This document shows, one piece after another, positions 41,921-50,708 of a DNA stretch of 64,000 bases (positions are counted from its first letter, which is position 1; every line of letters starts with the position of its first letter). Under the pieces are notes generated by a model. That model was not told the origin of the DNA and made no database searches. It worked only from the letters and a program-made list of their open reading frames with translations. Origin of the DNA: Bacteroidaceae bacterium (lineage in GTDB: Bacteria > Bacteroidota > Bacteroidia > Bacteroidales > Bacteroidaceae); assembly GCA_016291905.1 (NCBI GenBank), contig JAEEZS010000072.1, forward strand, positions 111,657-175,656, written 5' to 3'. The position numbers and the translations under genes were made by a program.

Positions 41921-42814
41921 ATGTGGTTAATTCTAGCCTTTGTATCTGCCTTTTTGTTGGGCTTCTATGATGTGTTCAAGAAACAGTCGCTGCGTGGCAA
42001 TGCCGTCATTCCCGTGCTGTTCTTTAGCACGTTAGTATCGTCGTGCATCTTTCTGCCACTCATTTTGTTGTCGGCCTTTACGCCTGTGCTTGATGGCACA
42101 TTGGTGCATGTTCCTGTTGCCTCGTGGGATGTGCACAAATACATCCTTCTCAAAGCGTGCATTGTGTCGGCATCATGGACGTTTGGCTATTTCGGCATGA
42201 AGAATCTGCCCATCACCATCGTCGGCACCATTAACGCCACACGCCCCGTCATGGTGCTGCTGGGTGCCTTACTCATCTTTGGCGAACGGCTCAATACGTG
42301 GCAATGGATAGGTGTGGCCTTCGCCATCATCTCTTTCTATATGCTCAGCTTGGGCGGGAAAAAAGAGGGTATCGATTTCAAGCACAACAAGTGGATTTGG
42401 TTTGCCGTTACCGCCTCGCTGCTCGGTGCCGTCAGCGCACTCTACGACAAAGCGCTCATGCGGCAGCTTGATAACATGTTGGTGCAAGCGTGGTGTAACG
42501 TCTATATCATGCTTATCATGTGCTGTGTGATGTTCGTCCTCTGGTATCCCAAAAGGAAGGAGCAGCCCTTCCAATGGCGATGGACCATCCTGCTCATTTC
42601 CTTGTTCCTGACGGTTGCCGACTTTGCCTACTTCAAGGCTCTCAGCGAAGAAGGTTCCATGATTTCCATCGTTTCCATGGTACGACGTGGCAATGTCATT
42701 ATCTCCTTCCTCTGCGGCGCTCTCTTCTTGCGAGAAAAGAATATCAAGAGCAAACTTATCGCTCTTGCTATGGTACTTATTGGTTTAGTATTCCTCTATT
42801 TCGGCACAAGATAA
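41921..42814 (+). CDS. EamA/DMT family transporter
   Basis: 297 aa with ten predicted TM helices arranged as two EamA halves (MWLILAFVSAFLLGFYDVFKKQSL; NLPITIVGTINATRPVMVLLGALLIFGERLNTWQWIGVAFAIISFYML; repeated in the second half near FLCGALFLREKNIKSKLIALAMVLIGLVFLYFG). Drug/metabolite transporter superfamily in the inner membrane; the substrate cannot be predicted. It lies between truA and a DUF3256 gene, with a 4-base gap to the latter. Confidence 0.9.
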   Translation: MWLILAFVSAFLLGFYDVFKKQSLRGNAVIPVLFFSTLVSSCIFLPLILLSAFTPVLDGTLVHVPVASWDVHKYILLKACIVSASWTFGYFGMKNLPITIVGTINATRPVMVLLGALLIFGERLNTWQWIGVAFAIISFYMLSLGGKKEGIDFKHNKWIWFAVTASLLGAVSALYDKALMRQLDNMLVQAWCNVYIMLIMCCVMFVLWYPKRKEQPFQWRWTILLISLFLTVADFAYFKALSEEGSMISIVSMVRRGNVIISFLCGALFLREKNIKSKLIALAMVLIGLVFLYFGTR

Positions 42815-42818
42815 CTCA

Positions 42819-43409
42819 ATGAAACAATTGTCCGCTCTCCTTCTCTTTTTTATCCTTCACGCTTCATTTGCGCCAGCTCAGACGTTAATGAAGGAGTTCA
42901 TCGTCCAGATGCCCGATTCCGTATTGCCACTGCTGACAAGCGTGAATCGTGCCGACTGCATTGACTTTCGCGAAGCCGGCATGGAGGCGAAAGTGACGAA
43001 CCGGCTGGGTGGAACGACGGAACTTTCCGCACTCACCGACGACTACGCCCTATGGCAATACACCATTTCATCGCAGGTAGAGATGAAACTACTCCCCATG
43101 AACGACTCCACGAACATTATTTGTGTAGTACACACCGCGCAGGTTCCTGAGCCCGACTCCCACATTGCCTTTTATGATGACCATTGGCAGCCACTACCGA
43201 CGACGAGTTATTGGCCATCCCTGCTTGCCACAAGGAATCAGTCTTCGTCGTTGTCAACACTCCACCTCACCCTTTCGCCCGAGGTCTCCTCTATGAAAGC
43301 AGAATTCCGCAAGGAAACCTATGAGATGAAGGACGAAAATGCAGTCATGACGCCTACGACCGAGACATACTGGTACGATTGGAAAGAAGGGACCTTCACA
43401 CTCCGCTAA
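42819..43409 (+). CDS. DUF3256 family secreted protein
   Basis: 196 aa with signal peptide (LLLFFILHASFAPAQ). The segment LMKEFIVQMPDSVLPLLTSVNRADCIDFREAGMEAKVTNRLGG is diagnostic of DUF3256, a Bacteroidales-only family of unknown role. The rest is beta-rich (VEMKLLPMNDSTNIICVVHTAQVPEPDSHIAFYDDHW). It begins 4 bases after the DMT transporter and ends 16 before the LOG-family gene, so these three are probably one transcript. Confidence 0.88.
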   Translation: MKQLSALLLFFILHASFAPAQTLMKEFIVQMPDSVLPLLTSVNRADCIDFREAGMEAKVTNRLGGTTELSALTDDYALWQYTISSQVEMKLLPMNDSTNIICVVHTAQVPEPDSHIAFYDDHWQPLPTTSYWPSLLATRNQSSSLSTLHLTLSPEVSSMKAEFRKETYEMKDENAVMTPTTETYWYDWKEGTFTLR

Positions 43410-43425
43410 TCTTCATTTGCTTATT

Positions 43426-44574
43426 ATGGAAAGAGAACCGAACTACATCTGCATTGAGAGCCGTGAAGACACCATCGAACTGCTCGAAAACGGCAATGAG
43501 CACATCGTCCATTATGCCTTCCTGAGCATAAATTTCGGGAAGATTGAGCATTTGGATCGACTGCTGGGAACTCACACCTTCGAAGATTGTCTTTTCCTCG
43601 GCTGTGTGACGACTATCAAACTGATGCATCGGATGAACGAAGAATGTTTGGTTTACCCAAGAATCCCCGACCTTGACTATAACGTTTTCCCCCGAAGGCT
43701 TTACACGCCCGAAAAGCTCTATGATGGCTATGTCCCTGGACAACCAGAGACATTTGCGACGTGCTACGATACGATGGTCTATGACCGCTACCGCTTTTGC
43801 GGAGTGATGAGTTCGAACGTCAAGATTACCCTTGCCCGCTCGTTGCACGACCATTTTATCACCAAAGCTATGCACGGCTTTCTGGAGTCGTGGGACGAGC
43901 GCTGTGTCGTGGGCATCATGGGAGGGCATGGTCTGCTACGCACCGACCCCATGTTCCGCCAGATAGCCCACATCAGCAAACGGCTCACTGAAGAGGGTAC
44001 GCTGATGGTGACGGGCGGTGGGCCGGGTGCTATGGAGGCGACTCACCTTGGTGCATGGATGGCTGGCCGATGGATGGAGCAGTTGGATGAAGCTATTGAT
44101 ACGCTGGCTGCGGCCGCCCCCTCGTTCCGTGATGAGGGATGGCTAGACAGTGCCTTCTCCATCCGTGAGCGCTATCCACAGGAACGCTACGTCAGCCTCG
44201 GTGTCCCCACCTGGCTTTATGGGCACGAGCCATCAACGCCTTTTGCCACCCACATTGCCAAATATTTCACTAATGCCATCCGTGAGGACGAAATCCTTAC
44301 CATCCCCATGGGTGGAATCGTCTACACCCCCGGTAGTGCAGGCACCATGCAGGAAATCTTCCAAGATGCCGTACAAAACCATTACCTCAGTCTTGGCTAT
44401 GGCAGTCCCATGGTTTTTCTCGGTAGGGAGTTTTGGACCGAAGAGATGCCTGTCTATCCCCTACTCACCCATCTGATGGAAACGGGACGATACAAGAATC
44501 TTCGCCTCGCCCTCACCGATTCATCCGACGAGGTTATCCGCACCTTACGCAACTTCCGCAAAGAAACATTATAA
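43426..44574 (+). CDS. LOG-family nucleotide-binding protein (lysine decarboxylase-like fold)
   Basis: 382 aa from the ATG at 43426. The central Rossmannoid carries GIMGGHGLLRTD, VTGGGPGAMEATHLGAWMAG and PGSAGTMQEIFQDAV, the LOG motif (usually PGGxGTxxE, here with Ser). LOG proteins hydrolyse nucleoside monophosphates at the N-glycosidic bond (cytokinin-activating in plants, purine salvage or stress in bacteria). Extra N-terminal (about 130 residues) and middle regions make it a long-form, PpnN-like member. A hairpin after the stop ends the transcript. Confidence 0.82.
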   Translation: MEREPNYICIESREDTIELLENGNEHIVHYAFLSINFGKIEHLDRLLGTHTFEDCLFLGCVTTIKLMHRMNEECLVYPRIPDLDYNVFPRRLYTPEKLYDGYVPGQPETFATCYDTMVYDRYRFCGVMSSNVKITLARSLHDHFITKAMHGFLESWDERCVVGIMGGHGLLRTDPMFRQIAHISKRLTEEGTLMVTGGGPGAMEATHLGAWMAGRWMEQLDEAIDTLAAAAPSFRDEGWLDSAFSIRERYPQERYVSLGVPTWLYGHEPSTPFATHIAKYFTNAIREDEILTIPMGGIVYTPGSAGTMQEIFQDAVQNHYLSLGYGSPMVFLGREFWTEEMPVYPLLTHLMETGRYKNLRLALTDSSDEVIRTLRNFRKETL

Positions 44575-44578
44575 ACAA

Positions 44579-44610
44579 ATTCTCCCGACTCGGGGAAATG
44601 TCGGGAGAAT
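44579..44610 (+). terminator. terminator after the LOG gene
   Basis: An 11-bp perfect stem ATTCTCCCGAC / GTCGGGAGAAT with a 10-base loop right after the stop codon; weak T-tail. Confidence 0.7.
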
Positions 44611-44640
44611 TGTAAACAACACAAAAACTCGTGTTTCAGT

Positions 44641-44704
44641 AAAAAAAGAAGGCCGTCCTCACGACGACCAATCTTTCAACTTTAAAAAATCTAATACCAT
44701 GAAA
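44641..44704 (-). ncRNA. candidate small RNA, minus strand, about 65 nt
   Basis: A well-formed minus-strand promoter (44744-44711) fires leftwards and, about 40 bases on, meets an intrinsic terminator: stem GGTCGTC with GGCGGCC-type partner (44669-44651) followed by CTTCTTTTTTT (44650-44641). There is no open reading frame of use and no minus-strand gene downstream before the convergent LOG gene ends. It lies in the 250-bp gap between the LOG gene and trkH. No known RNA family is recognised. Confidence 0.55.
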
Positions 44705-44710
44705 AACACG

Positions 44711-44744
44711 TTGCAAAGGTAGGGCTTTTTTTGCAACCTGCAAA
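44711..44744 (-). promoter_or_regulatory. promoter of the candidate small RNA
   Basis: On the minus strand TTTG (44744-44741), a 19-base spacer and TACCTTTG (44721-44714): consensus Bacteroidetes promoter, located downstream of the trkH stop and pointing into the intergenic gap. Confidence 0.7.
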
Positions 44745-44824
44745 TAAATTCGAAGAAAAACGTCCGATTTTAATAGTAATTAACGAAGTTTAGGCCGAAA
44801 AGAGGTGAATTTGTAAGGAAATGC

Positions 44825-46270
44825 TTAGAAATTCCCTTCGCGCCAGAAGGTGGGAGTGAGAACAAGAAGGACAGAATATAATTCAAGACGACCTACGAGC
44901 ATCAGGAAGCAGCTAACCCATTTGACAGCAAGGGGCAAGCCGACACAGGAGGTGCCAGGAACGATGATGCCCACGTTACCCAAACAGCAAAGCGACATTC
45001 CATAAGCATTGGAAAAATCTAGGCCGCTGATGATAAATAACAGCCAGCCAAAGAGTACCAAAAGGACATAAAGACAAACGAAGGTCAGAACCGTTGTACG
45101 GGTGCTGCTGGGTATAACCATGCCATCCATTCTCACAGGTAGAACCGCGTTGGGGTGAAGAATACGGCGGAACTCAGCAGCGATACTCTTGGAAAAAATG
45201 GCAATACGGCTACTCTTCATGGCACCGCTGGACGAGCCGCCCATGGCACCGAAGTACATGGAGAACCCCAGAATCATCCAAACCCACGAAGGCCACGTCG
45301 AATAGTTTGTACAAGCAAAGCCCGTAGTGGTCTGCGTGGACACCACCATAAAAATAGCATCACTTAACGCTGTGATAAAATCCCGATCCTCGCGATGGAA
45401 CAATCCCCCCGCAATAATAGCCGTGAAAACGAACACGATAAGCAGATACCAATGGAATTCGCTGCTACGCAGGAGGTCACGGAACTTGCCTTTGACCATC
45501 ATCAGATAGATGAGAGTATAGTTGATGCCGCCCACAAACATGAAGAACACGAGCACCCATTCGATGGTGATAGAGTGGAAGGCAGCAATGCTCTCATTAC
45601 GGGTGGAGAAGCCACCTGTGGAAATGGTGGTTAGTCCGTGACAGATAGCCTCAAAAGGCTGCATGCCGCAGAGCCACAGGCTGAGAGCACAGAGAACGGT
45701 AAGGGTGACATAGACAATAAGTATCCAACGGGCAGTGACAGCTACTCGAGGATTAGCTTTTTTCTTGGCATAGCCCGTGGCCTCAGCAGCAAACAACTGC
45801 ACGCCGCTAAAACCAAACATAGGCAGCACGGCCACCGTGAAAAAGACTATACCAAGGCCGCCCAGCCACTGGCTCATACAACGCCACAACAGCGTCGCGC
45901 GGGGGATAGCCTCCGTGTCTCCAATAACCGTACAGCCAGTGGTAGTGAATCCCGACATGCTCTCGAAGAAAGCATCCGTGAAATTCGTTATCAGTCCAGA
46001 CAACAGCAAAGGCAACGTACCTACGAGGGCAAACATCAGCCATGAGAGAGTAATGGTGAGATAACTGTCACGACGCGAATACTTTTTCTCTCCTCCCTTG
46101 CCGAAGTAGAGGAGCCACAGCCCCATCAACACCGTGATGAGAGCAGAAGCAATAAAGGCAAAAAAGTCACTCCCCCCGAAAAAGAGTGCTACGGCAGCAC
46201 ATCCTGCCATGATGGCGGCAAGAAGCATGAGCAGCGAGCCCAAAATGCGGAGGATAGTCTTAATATGCAC
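44825..46270 (-). CDS. trkH: Trk potassium uptake membrane subunit
   Basis: 481 aa, four repeated M1-P-M2 pore units in the inner membrane. Selectivity-filter segments are visible, for example SMSGFTTTGCTVI near 105, GLTTISTGGFSTRNESI near 215 and VVSTQTTTGFACTNYS near 315; AMGGSSSGAMKSSRIA follows the third. Imports K+ with TrkA. The last codon of trkA is one base from its start, so the two are coupled in the operon dxs-trkA-trkH. Confidence 0.95.
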   Translation of the reverse strand: MHIKTILRILGSLLMLLAAIMAGCAAVALFFGGSDFFAFIASALITVLMGLWLLYFGKGGEKKYSRRDSYLTITLSWLMFALVGTLPLLLSGLITNFTDAFFESMSGFTTTGCTVIGDTEAIPRATLLWRCMSQWLGGLGIVFFTVAVLPMFGFSGVQLFAAEATGYAKKKANPRVAVTARWILIVYVTLTVLCALSLWLCGMQPFEAICHGLTTISTGGFSTRNESIAAFHSITIEWVLVFFMFVGGINYTLIYLMMVKGKFRDLLRSSEFHWYLLIVFVFTAIIAGGLFHREDRDFITALSDAIFMVVSTQTTTGFACTNYSTWPSWVWMILGFSMYFGAMGGSSSGAMKSSRIAIFSKSIAAEFRRILHPNAVLPVRMDGMVIPSSTRTTVLTFVCLYVLLVLFGWLLFIISGLDFSNAYGMSLCCLGNVGIIVPGTSCVGLPLAVKWVSCFLMLVGRLELYSVLLVLTPTFWREGNF

Positions 46271-46271
46271 G

Positions 46272-47606
46272 TTAGAAGTATTTTTCGAGTTTCTTAATCA
46301 TAGAACCAAGACAGAAGACAACGACATGGTCTCCAGGAAGAATCTGCGTATTACCATTTACCAGCATGCCTTCTTTCTTCCGCACCAATCCGCCAATAGT
46401 GGCACCCTTAGGAAGGTCTAGGTCCTTGACGAGACTTTTGGTGACACGGGCTTTCTCGCTGACTACAAACTCCGCAACGTCGGCATCAGCGAAAGTCAGG
46501 CTCTTGACATTGTTGACGTCCGCATCAAGCAGCATCTGGTAAATGGTGGAGGCGGCAAGCTTCTTTTTGTTGATGACACCAGCGATATCAAAACTCTCAG
46601 CCATGCTGATAAAGTCGATATTCTCCACTTCAGCAATGGTTTTCTTATTTCCGAACTGGCGGGAAGACACGCATGTAAGGATATTCGTTTCGGCATTGTC
46701 GGTAAGAGCCACAAAGGCCTGGGCACTATCAATGCCCTCGGAAATGAGCAAATCACGGTCTCGTCCATCGCCATGAATAACCATGACATCCGAAGGAAGC
46801 ATCTCTGTCAACCACTCACAACGAGCCCTGTCACTCTCAATAATCTTCACCGTCATATCCTCGTGCATGAGTCGTGCTGCATTGACAGCAATGCGGCTAC
46901 CGCCCATGATGAGTACATTCTTGATCTTCTGGTAAGCCTCCTTGCCCGTGATACGGCGAATGTATTCAATAGAACTGCGGGCTGCCATGAAATAGACTAG
47001 GTCGTTTTCCATGATGCAGTCACTACCTTTCGGGATAATTGTCTCTGCGCCCCGTTTGATTGCCACAATATGATAAGGTTCTTCCTTCTTCAAATCCATG
47101 AAAGGGATGTTGAGCAGTTGGCTCCCGGCACGGACTTTGACGCCCATCATCACCAATGCACCCCCTGCAAACTCCCACCACTGCCTTATCCAACTCTTGC
47201 GAAGGCTATCGGCTATCTCCTTTCCTGCCAGCATCTCGGGATAGATAAGTGCATCCACACCGAGACTACGGAAAAACTCCCTGTTCTTTGGTTGGAGGTA
47301 CTCAAAATTGTCAATGCGGGCCACCGTCTTTCGGGCACCAAGGCTATGAGCAAGAATACAGGCAAGCACATTACGGCTCTCCTCGGGGGTGACAGCCACG
47401 AACAAGTCGGCACCGCCCACACCAGCGTCTTTAAGGTTACCCAGCGACGTAGGCTTGGCCTCAACGGTAAGCAGATCAAAATTCGATTCCAGCTTGCTGA
47501 GTTTCTCAGCACTCTCATCGATAAGGACGATGTCCTGCTGCTCGCCTGCCAACAGCTTGGCAAGATGTGTTCCGACGGCGCCTGCTCCGGCAATGATGAT
47601 TTTCAT
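46272..47606 (-). CDS. trkA: Trk potassium uptake regulatory subunit
   Basis: 444 aa from the ATG at 47606 (an upstream in-frame ATG lies inside dxs and lacks the conserved start). Two RCK_N/RCK_C pairs: first GxGxxG is MKIIIAGAGAVGTHLAKLL, second is VLIMGGSRIAVNAARLM near residue 230. Binds NAD(H)/ATP and gates TrkH at the cytoplasmic face. Four bases separate it from the dxs stop. Confidence 0.95.
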   Translation of the reverse strand: MKIIIAGAGAVGTHLAKLLAGEQQDIVLIDESAEKLSKLESNFDLLTVEAKPTSLGNLKDAGVGGADLFVAVTPEESRNVLACILAHSLGARKTVARIDNFEYLQPKNREFFRSLGVDALIYPEMLAGKEIADSLRKSWIRQWWEFAGGALVMMGVKVRAGSQLLNIPFMDLKKEEPYHIVAIKRGAETIIPKGSDCIMENDLVYFMAARSSIEYIRRITGKEAYQKIKNVLIMGGSRIAVNAARLMHEDMTVKIIESDRARCEWLTEMLPSDVMVIHGDGRDRDLLISEGIDSAQAFVALTDNAETNILTCVSSRQFGNKKTIAEVENIDFISMAESFDIAGVINKKKLAASTIYQMLLDADVNNVKSLTFADADVAEFVVSEKARVTKSLVKDLDLPKGATIGGLVRKKEGMLVNGNTQILPGDHVVVFCLGSMIKKLEKYF

Positions 47607-47610
47607 TGGA

Positions 47611-49533
47611 TTAATTCGTAATTTGTGATTCACAATTGAGAATAGCCTCACGGATGGAAGCCACATCCAAATGACACAGCGTCAACAACTGGGGCACAGA
47701 GCCATGGGTGACAAACTCGTCAGGCAGGCCAAGACGCACAACATGAGGCGTATAGCCGTGATCGGCAAAGAACTCCAGCACAGCCGAGCCGAATCCACCG
47801 CTCGTAACACCATTTTCGATGGTTATCACCTGACGGAATTGCTGTCCGACGGTATGCAAGATTTCCTCATCCAACGGTTTGAGGAAACGCATGTCGTAAT
47901 GCGCCACACTGGGACCGCCATTCTCCCTCACCCCGGCAATAGCCTCAGCGGCGAGGTTGCCAATAGCACCCAGACTGAGGAGGGCGATGTCAGAGCCTTC
48001 GCTCAATAGCCGTCCCTTACCGACAGGAACAGCCTCAAGGGTACATTTCCAGTTGATACACTTGCCTCTTCCACGCGGATAGCGGATTGCAAAGGGCCCC
48101 ATGTCAGGCTGTTGAGCGGTGTACATCATACGGCGCAACTCGGTTTCATCGTAAGGCGCTGCAATGGTAAGGTGGGGAATAGGACGCAGAAATGCAAGGT
48201 CGAAGGCTCCGTGATGAGTAGGGCCGTCCTCGCCTACCAATCCCGCTCGGTCTATGCAAAGTACCACATTCAGACGCTGGATGGCCACATCATGGATGAC
48301 ATTGTCGTAGGCCCGTTGTAAGAATGACGAATAGACGTTGCAGAAGGGAACGAACCCTTCCTTAGCCATACCTGCCGAGAAGGTGACAGCATGCCCCTCT
48401 GCAATGCCTACGTCAAAGCAGCGACAAGGATACTTCTTCATCATAATGTCCAACGAGCATCCCGTAGGCATGGCGGGCGTGACACCCACTATCCGCTTGT
48501 TCTGTTCTGCCAGCTCCACTAATGTCTGTCCGAACACCTCTTGGAAAAGGGGCGGTTGCAGAGCGTCCTCCGACGGGACGACGCGCTCACCCGTGTCTTT
48601 GTCGAACAGTCCAGGAGCATGCCATTCTGTTACCGATTCTTCAGCTGGGGCATACCCTTTGCCCTTGACCGTGTGAATGTGAAGCAACTTGGGCCCCGAC
48701 ATATCCTTGATCGCGCGCAGGGCACGAACAAGCTCATTGATGTTATTGCCATCAATAGGGCCAAAATAGCGAATGTTCATACCCTCAAAGATATTTTGCT
48801 GCCGGGCAAGAAGCGACTTCAAGCTGTTGCCGAAGCGGATATACTGCTCACGTCGTGCATCGGAAAGCAATCCCATTTTACGCAACACCTTCGCCACACG
48901 GTAGCGGAACGTGTTATAGCTGACAGATGTGCTAAGGCTCAACAAATAGCGTTTCATGCCGCCTACACTGCTGGAGATGGAGTAGTGGTTGTCGTTGAGG
49001 ATGATAAGAAGGTTATTGTCATTCTCGCTGACGTTGTTTAGGCCCTCATAAGCCAGCCCCCCACTCATGGCTCCGTCGCCGATGATGGCTACCACGTGGC
49101 GTTTTGTATCGCCCGATTTCTTTGCCGCGATAGCCATGCCGAGGGCAGCAGAGATGGAATTGGAGGCATGTCCAGAAGTAAAACTGTCATACTCGCTCTC
49201 CATCGGAGAAGGGAAAGGAGCCAGTCCACCTAGCTTGCGATTTGTAGGAAACGCTTCGCGTCTCCCTGTCAGAATCTTATGGGCATATGCCTGATGCCCG
49301 ACGTCCCACACCAGTCTGTCGTGGGGCGTATTATATACATAATGGAGTGCCACTGCCAGCTCAACGGTTCCCAGATTCGAACCCAGATGACCTGGATTAT
49401 GGGAAAGCTCGTCGATGATGTAATTCCTCAGCTCACTGCACACTTCGGGCAAGCGGTTTTGCTTCAGCTGACGCAAGTCCTCCGGGCTGTCAATCGAAGC
49501 TAGCAACGACTCCTTTTGAATCTCTTTCTTCAC
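47611..49533 (-). CDS. dxs: 1-deoxy-D-xylulose-5-phosphate synthase
   Basis: 640 aa, thiamine-diphosphate enzyme joining pyruvate and glyceraldehyde 3-phosphate, first step of the MEP isoprenoid pathway. Motifs: [55 protein letters not shown], the TPP motif [33 protein letters not shown] and [20 protein letters not shown] minus-strand TATTTTTG box lies at 49585-49578. First gene of the operon with trkA and trkH. Confidence 0.97.
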   Translation of the reverse strand: MKKEIQKESLLASIDSPEDLRQLKQNRLPEVCSELRNYIIDELSHNPGHLGSNLGTVELAVALHYVYNTPHDRLVWDVGHQAYAHKILTGRREAFPTNRKLGGLAPFPSPMESEYDSFTSGHASNSISAALGMAIAAKKSGDTKRHVVAIIGDGAMSGGLAYEGLNNVSENDNNLLIILNDNHYSISSSVGGMKRYLLSLSTSVSYNTFRYRVAKVLRKMGLLSDARREQYIRFGNSLKSLLARQQNIFEGMNIRYFGPIDGNNINELVRALRAIKDMSGPKLLHIHTVKGKGYAPAEESVTEWHAPGLFDKDTGERVVPSEDALQPPLFQEVFGQTLVELAEQNKRIVGVTPAMPTGCSLDIMMKKYPCRCFDVGIAEGHAVTFSAGMAKEGFVPFCNVYSSFLQRAYDNVIHDVAIQRLNVVLCIDRAGLVGEDGPTHHGAFDLAFLRPIPHLTIAAPYDETELRRMMYTAQQPDMGPFAIRYPRGRGKCINWKCTLEAVPVGKGRLLSEGSDIALLSLGAIGNLAAEAIAGVRENGGPSVAHYDMRFLKPLDEEILHTVGQQFRQVITIENGVTSGGFGSAVLEFFADHGYTPHVVRLGLPDEFVTHGSVPQLLTLCHLDVASIREAILNCESQITN

Positions 49534-49577
49534 GTCAAAAATCCTATTTTATCCGACATAGTTCGGATATTATCGGG

Positions 49578-49585
49578 CAAAAATA
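49578..49585 (-). promoter_or_regulatory. -7 box of the dxs-trkA-trkH operon
   Basis: TATTTTTG on the minus strand, 45 bases before the dxs start. Confidence 0.45.
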
Positions 49586-49679
49586 CGAATAATTCAGGAA
49601 AAAGCGACGCATTTTTCACTTTTTTTACATCAAACCGTTTTTAACCACGTTTTTCCTCCCTTTTTCGCTAGATTATTCG

Positions 49680-49687
49680 TATCTTTG
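49680..49687 (+). promoter_or_regulatory. -7 box of the GSCFA gene
   Basis: TATCTTTG, 20 bases before the ATG; divergent from the dxs promoter in a 173-base gap. Confidence 0.55.
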
Positions 49688-49706
49688 CGAATTGTAAACG
49701 ATTTCT

Positions 49707-50708
49707 ATGATGAAGTTAACCACCGAAGTTGATATCCCAAAGTCAACGTGGAACATACGTCACGATGAGGCACTCTTGCTGTTGGGTTCATGCTTTGCCG
49801 ACAATATGGGCGAACGGCTGAAAAGGGCGGGATTCTGTACTGAATCAAACCCTTTGGGTACGCTCTACAATCCCGTCAGCGTAGCAGAGACGTTGATGCG
49901 GCTAATGGACGAGCAACCATTCAGCATAGAAGAACTGCACGACTTTGCTGCCGAAGGCTGGGGCTCTTGGATGGCTCATAGCCTATTGTCTCGGCCTACG
50001 CCAGACGAAGCACTGACTACCATCAACAAACACCTTGCAGCAGGGGCGGCGCAGCTACGCCGGGCACGAGTATTGATTGTCACCTTCGGAACGGCATGGG
50101 TTTATCGGTTAAAGAGCGGAAAAACAGTAGCGAATTGTCACCGACAGCCAGAAAAAATGTTTATCCGCGAAAGGCTGACCGTCGATGATGTCGTACGCCT
50201 TTGGCAGCCGCTCCTACAACGACTAAACAAAGAACTTCCCTCGCTGCATGTCCTATTTACCGTCAGCCCCATACGTCATCTGCGTGACGGCGCCCATGCC
50301 AACCAGCTCAGCAAGGCCACCCTGTTGCTGGCGGTAGAGGAATTGATTAAAAATCTATCACCTCTTACTCCTAATCTCGCCTATTTCCCTGCCTACGAAA
50401 TCGTATTGGATGAGCTTCGCGACTATCGTTTCTATGCCGATGATATGACGCACCCCTCACCCCTTGCCATTGACTACTTGTGGCAACGCTTCGCTGACAC
50501 TTTCTTCGATGCTTCCACACGTGATTCAGTCCATCGTATCGAAGAGATTACGAAAGCACTTGAACATCGTCCTCTCCACCCCGAAAGTGATGAATACCGA
50601 CGATTCCTGCGTCAAACTTTGTTAAAGATAGAAGAAATTCAAAAAGAATTTCCGTACTTTGAAACTAGAAAACTCATAGACCAATGTCATACCCTATTGA
50701 ACAGCTAA
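49707..50708 (+). CDS. GSCFA domain protein
   Basis: 333 aa. LLLGSCFADNMGERLKRAGF near residue 27 is the family-naming GSCFA motif, with the Ser as likely SGNH-type nucleophile; VTFGTAWVYRLK, FTVSPIRHLRDGAHANQLSKATLL and the late ADDMTHPSPLAI (Asp-His) fit an SGNH hydrolase fold. No signal peptide. The physiological substrate is unknown. Two adjacent ATGs (49707, 49710) could serve. The 3' end overlaps the murF-alr start by 25 bases, suggesting a cell-envelope link. Confidence 0.88.
   Translation: MMKLTTEVDIPKSTWNIRHDEALLLLGSCFADNMGERLKRAGFCTESNPLGTLYNPVSVAETLMRLMDEQPFSIEELHDFAAEGWGSWMAHSLLSRPTPDEALTTINKHLAAGAAQLRRARVLIVTFGTAWVYRLKSGKTVANCHRQPEKMFIRERLTVDDVVRLWQPLLQRLNKELPSLHVLFTVSPIRHLRDGAHANQLSKATLLLAVEELIKNLSPLTPNLAYFPAYEIVLDELRDYRFYADDMTHPSPLAIDYLWQRFADTFFDASTRDSVHRIEEITKALEHRPLHPESDEYRRFLRQTLLKIEEIQKEFPYFETRKLIDQCHTLLNS

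Noticed and set aside
44699..44722. Leader peptide ATG...TAG (MKNTLQR) on the plus strand
   Set aside because: No gene follows on the plus strand, and the sequence is better explained as the minus-strand promoter TACCTTTGCAACG.
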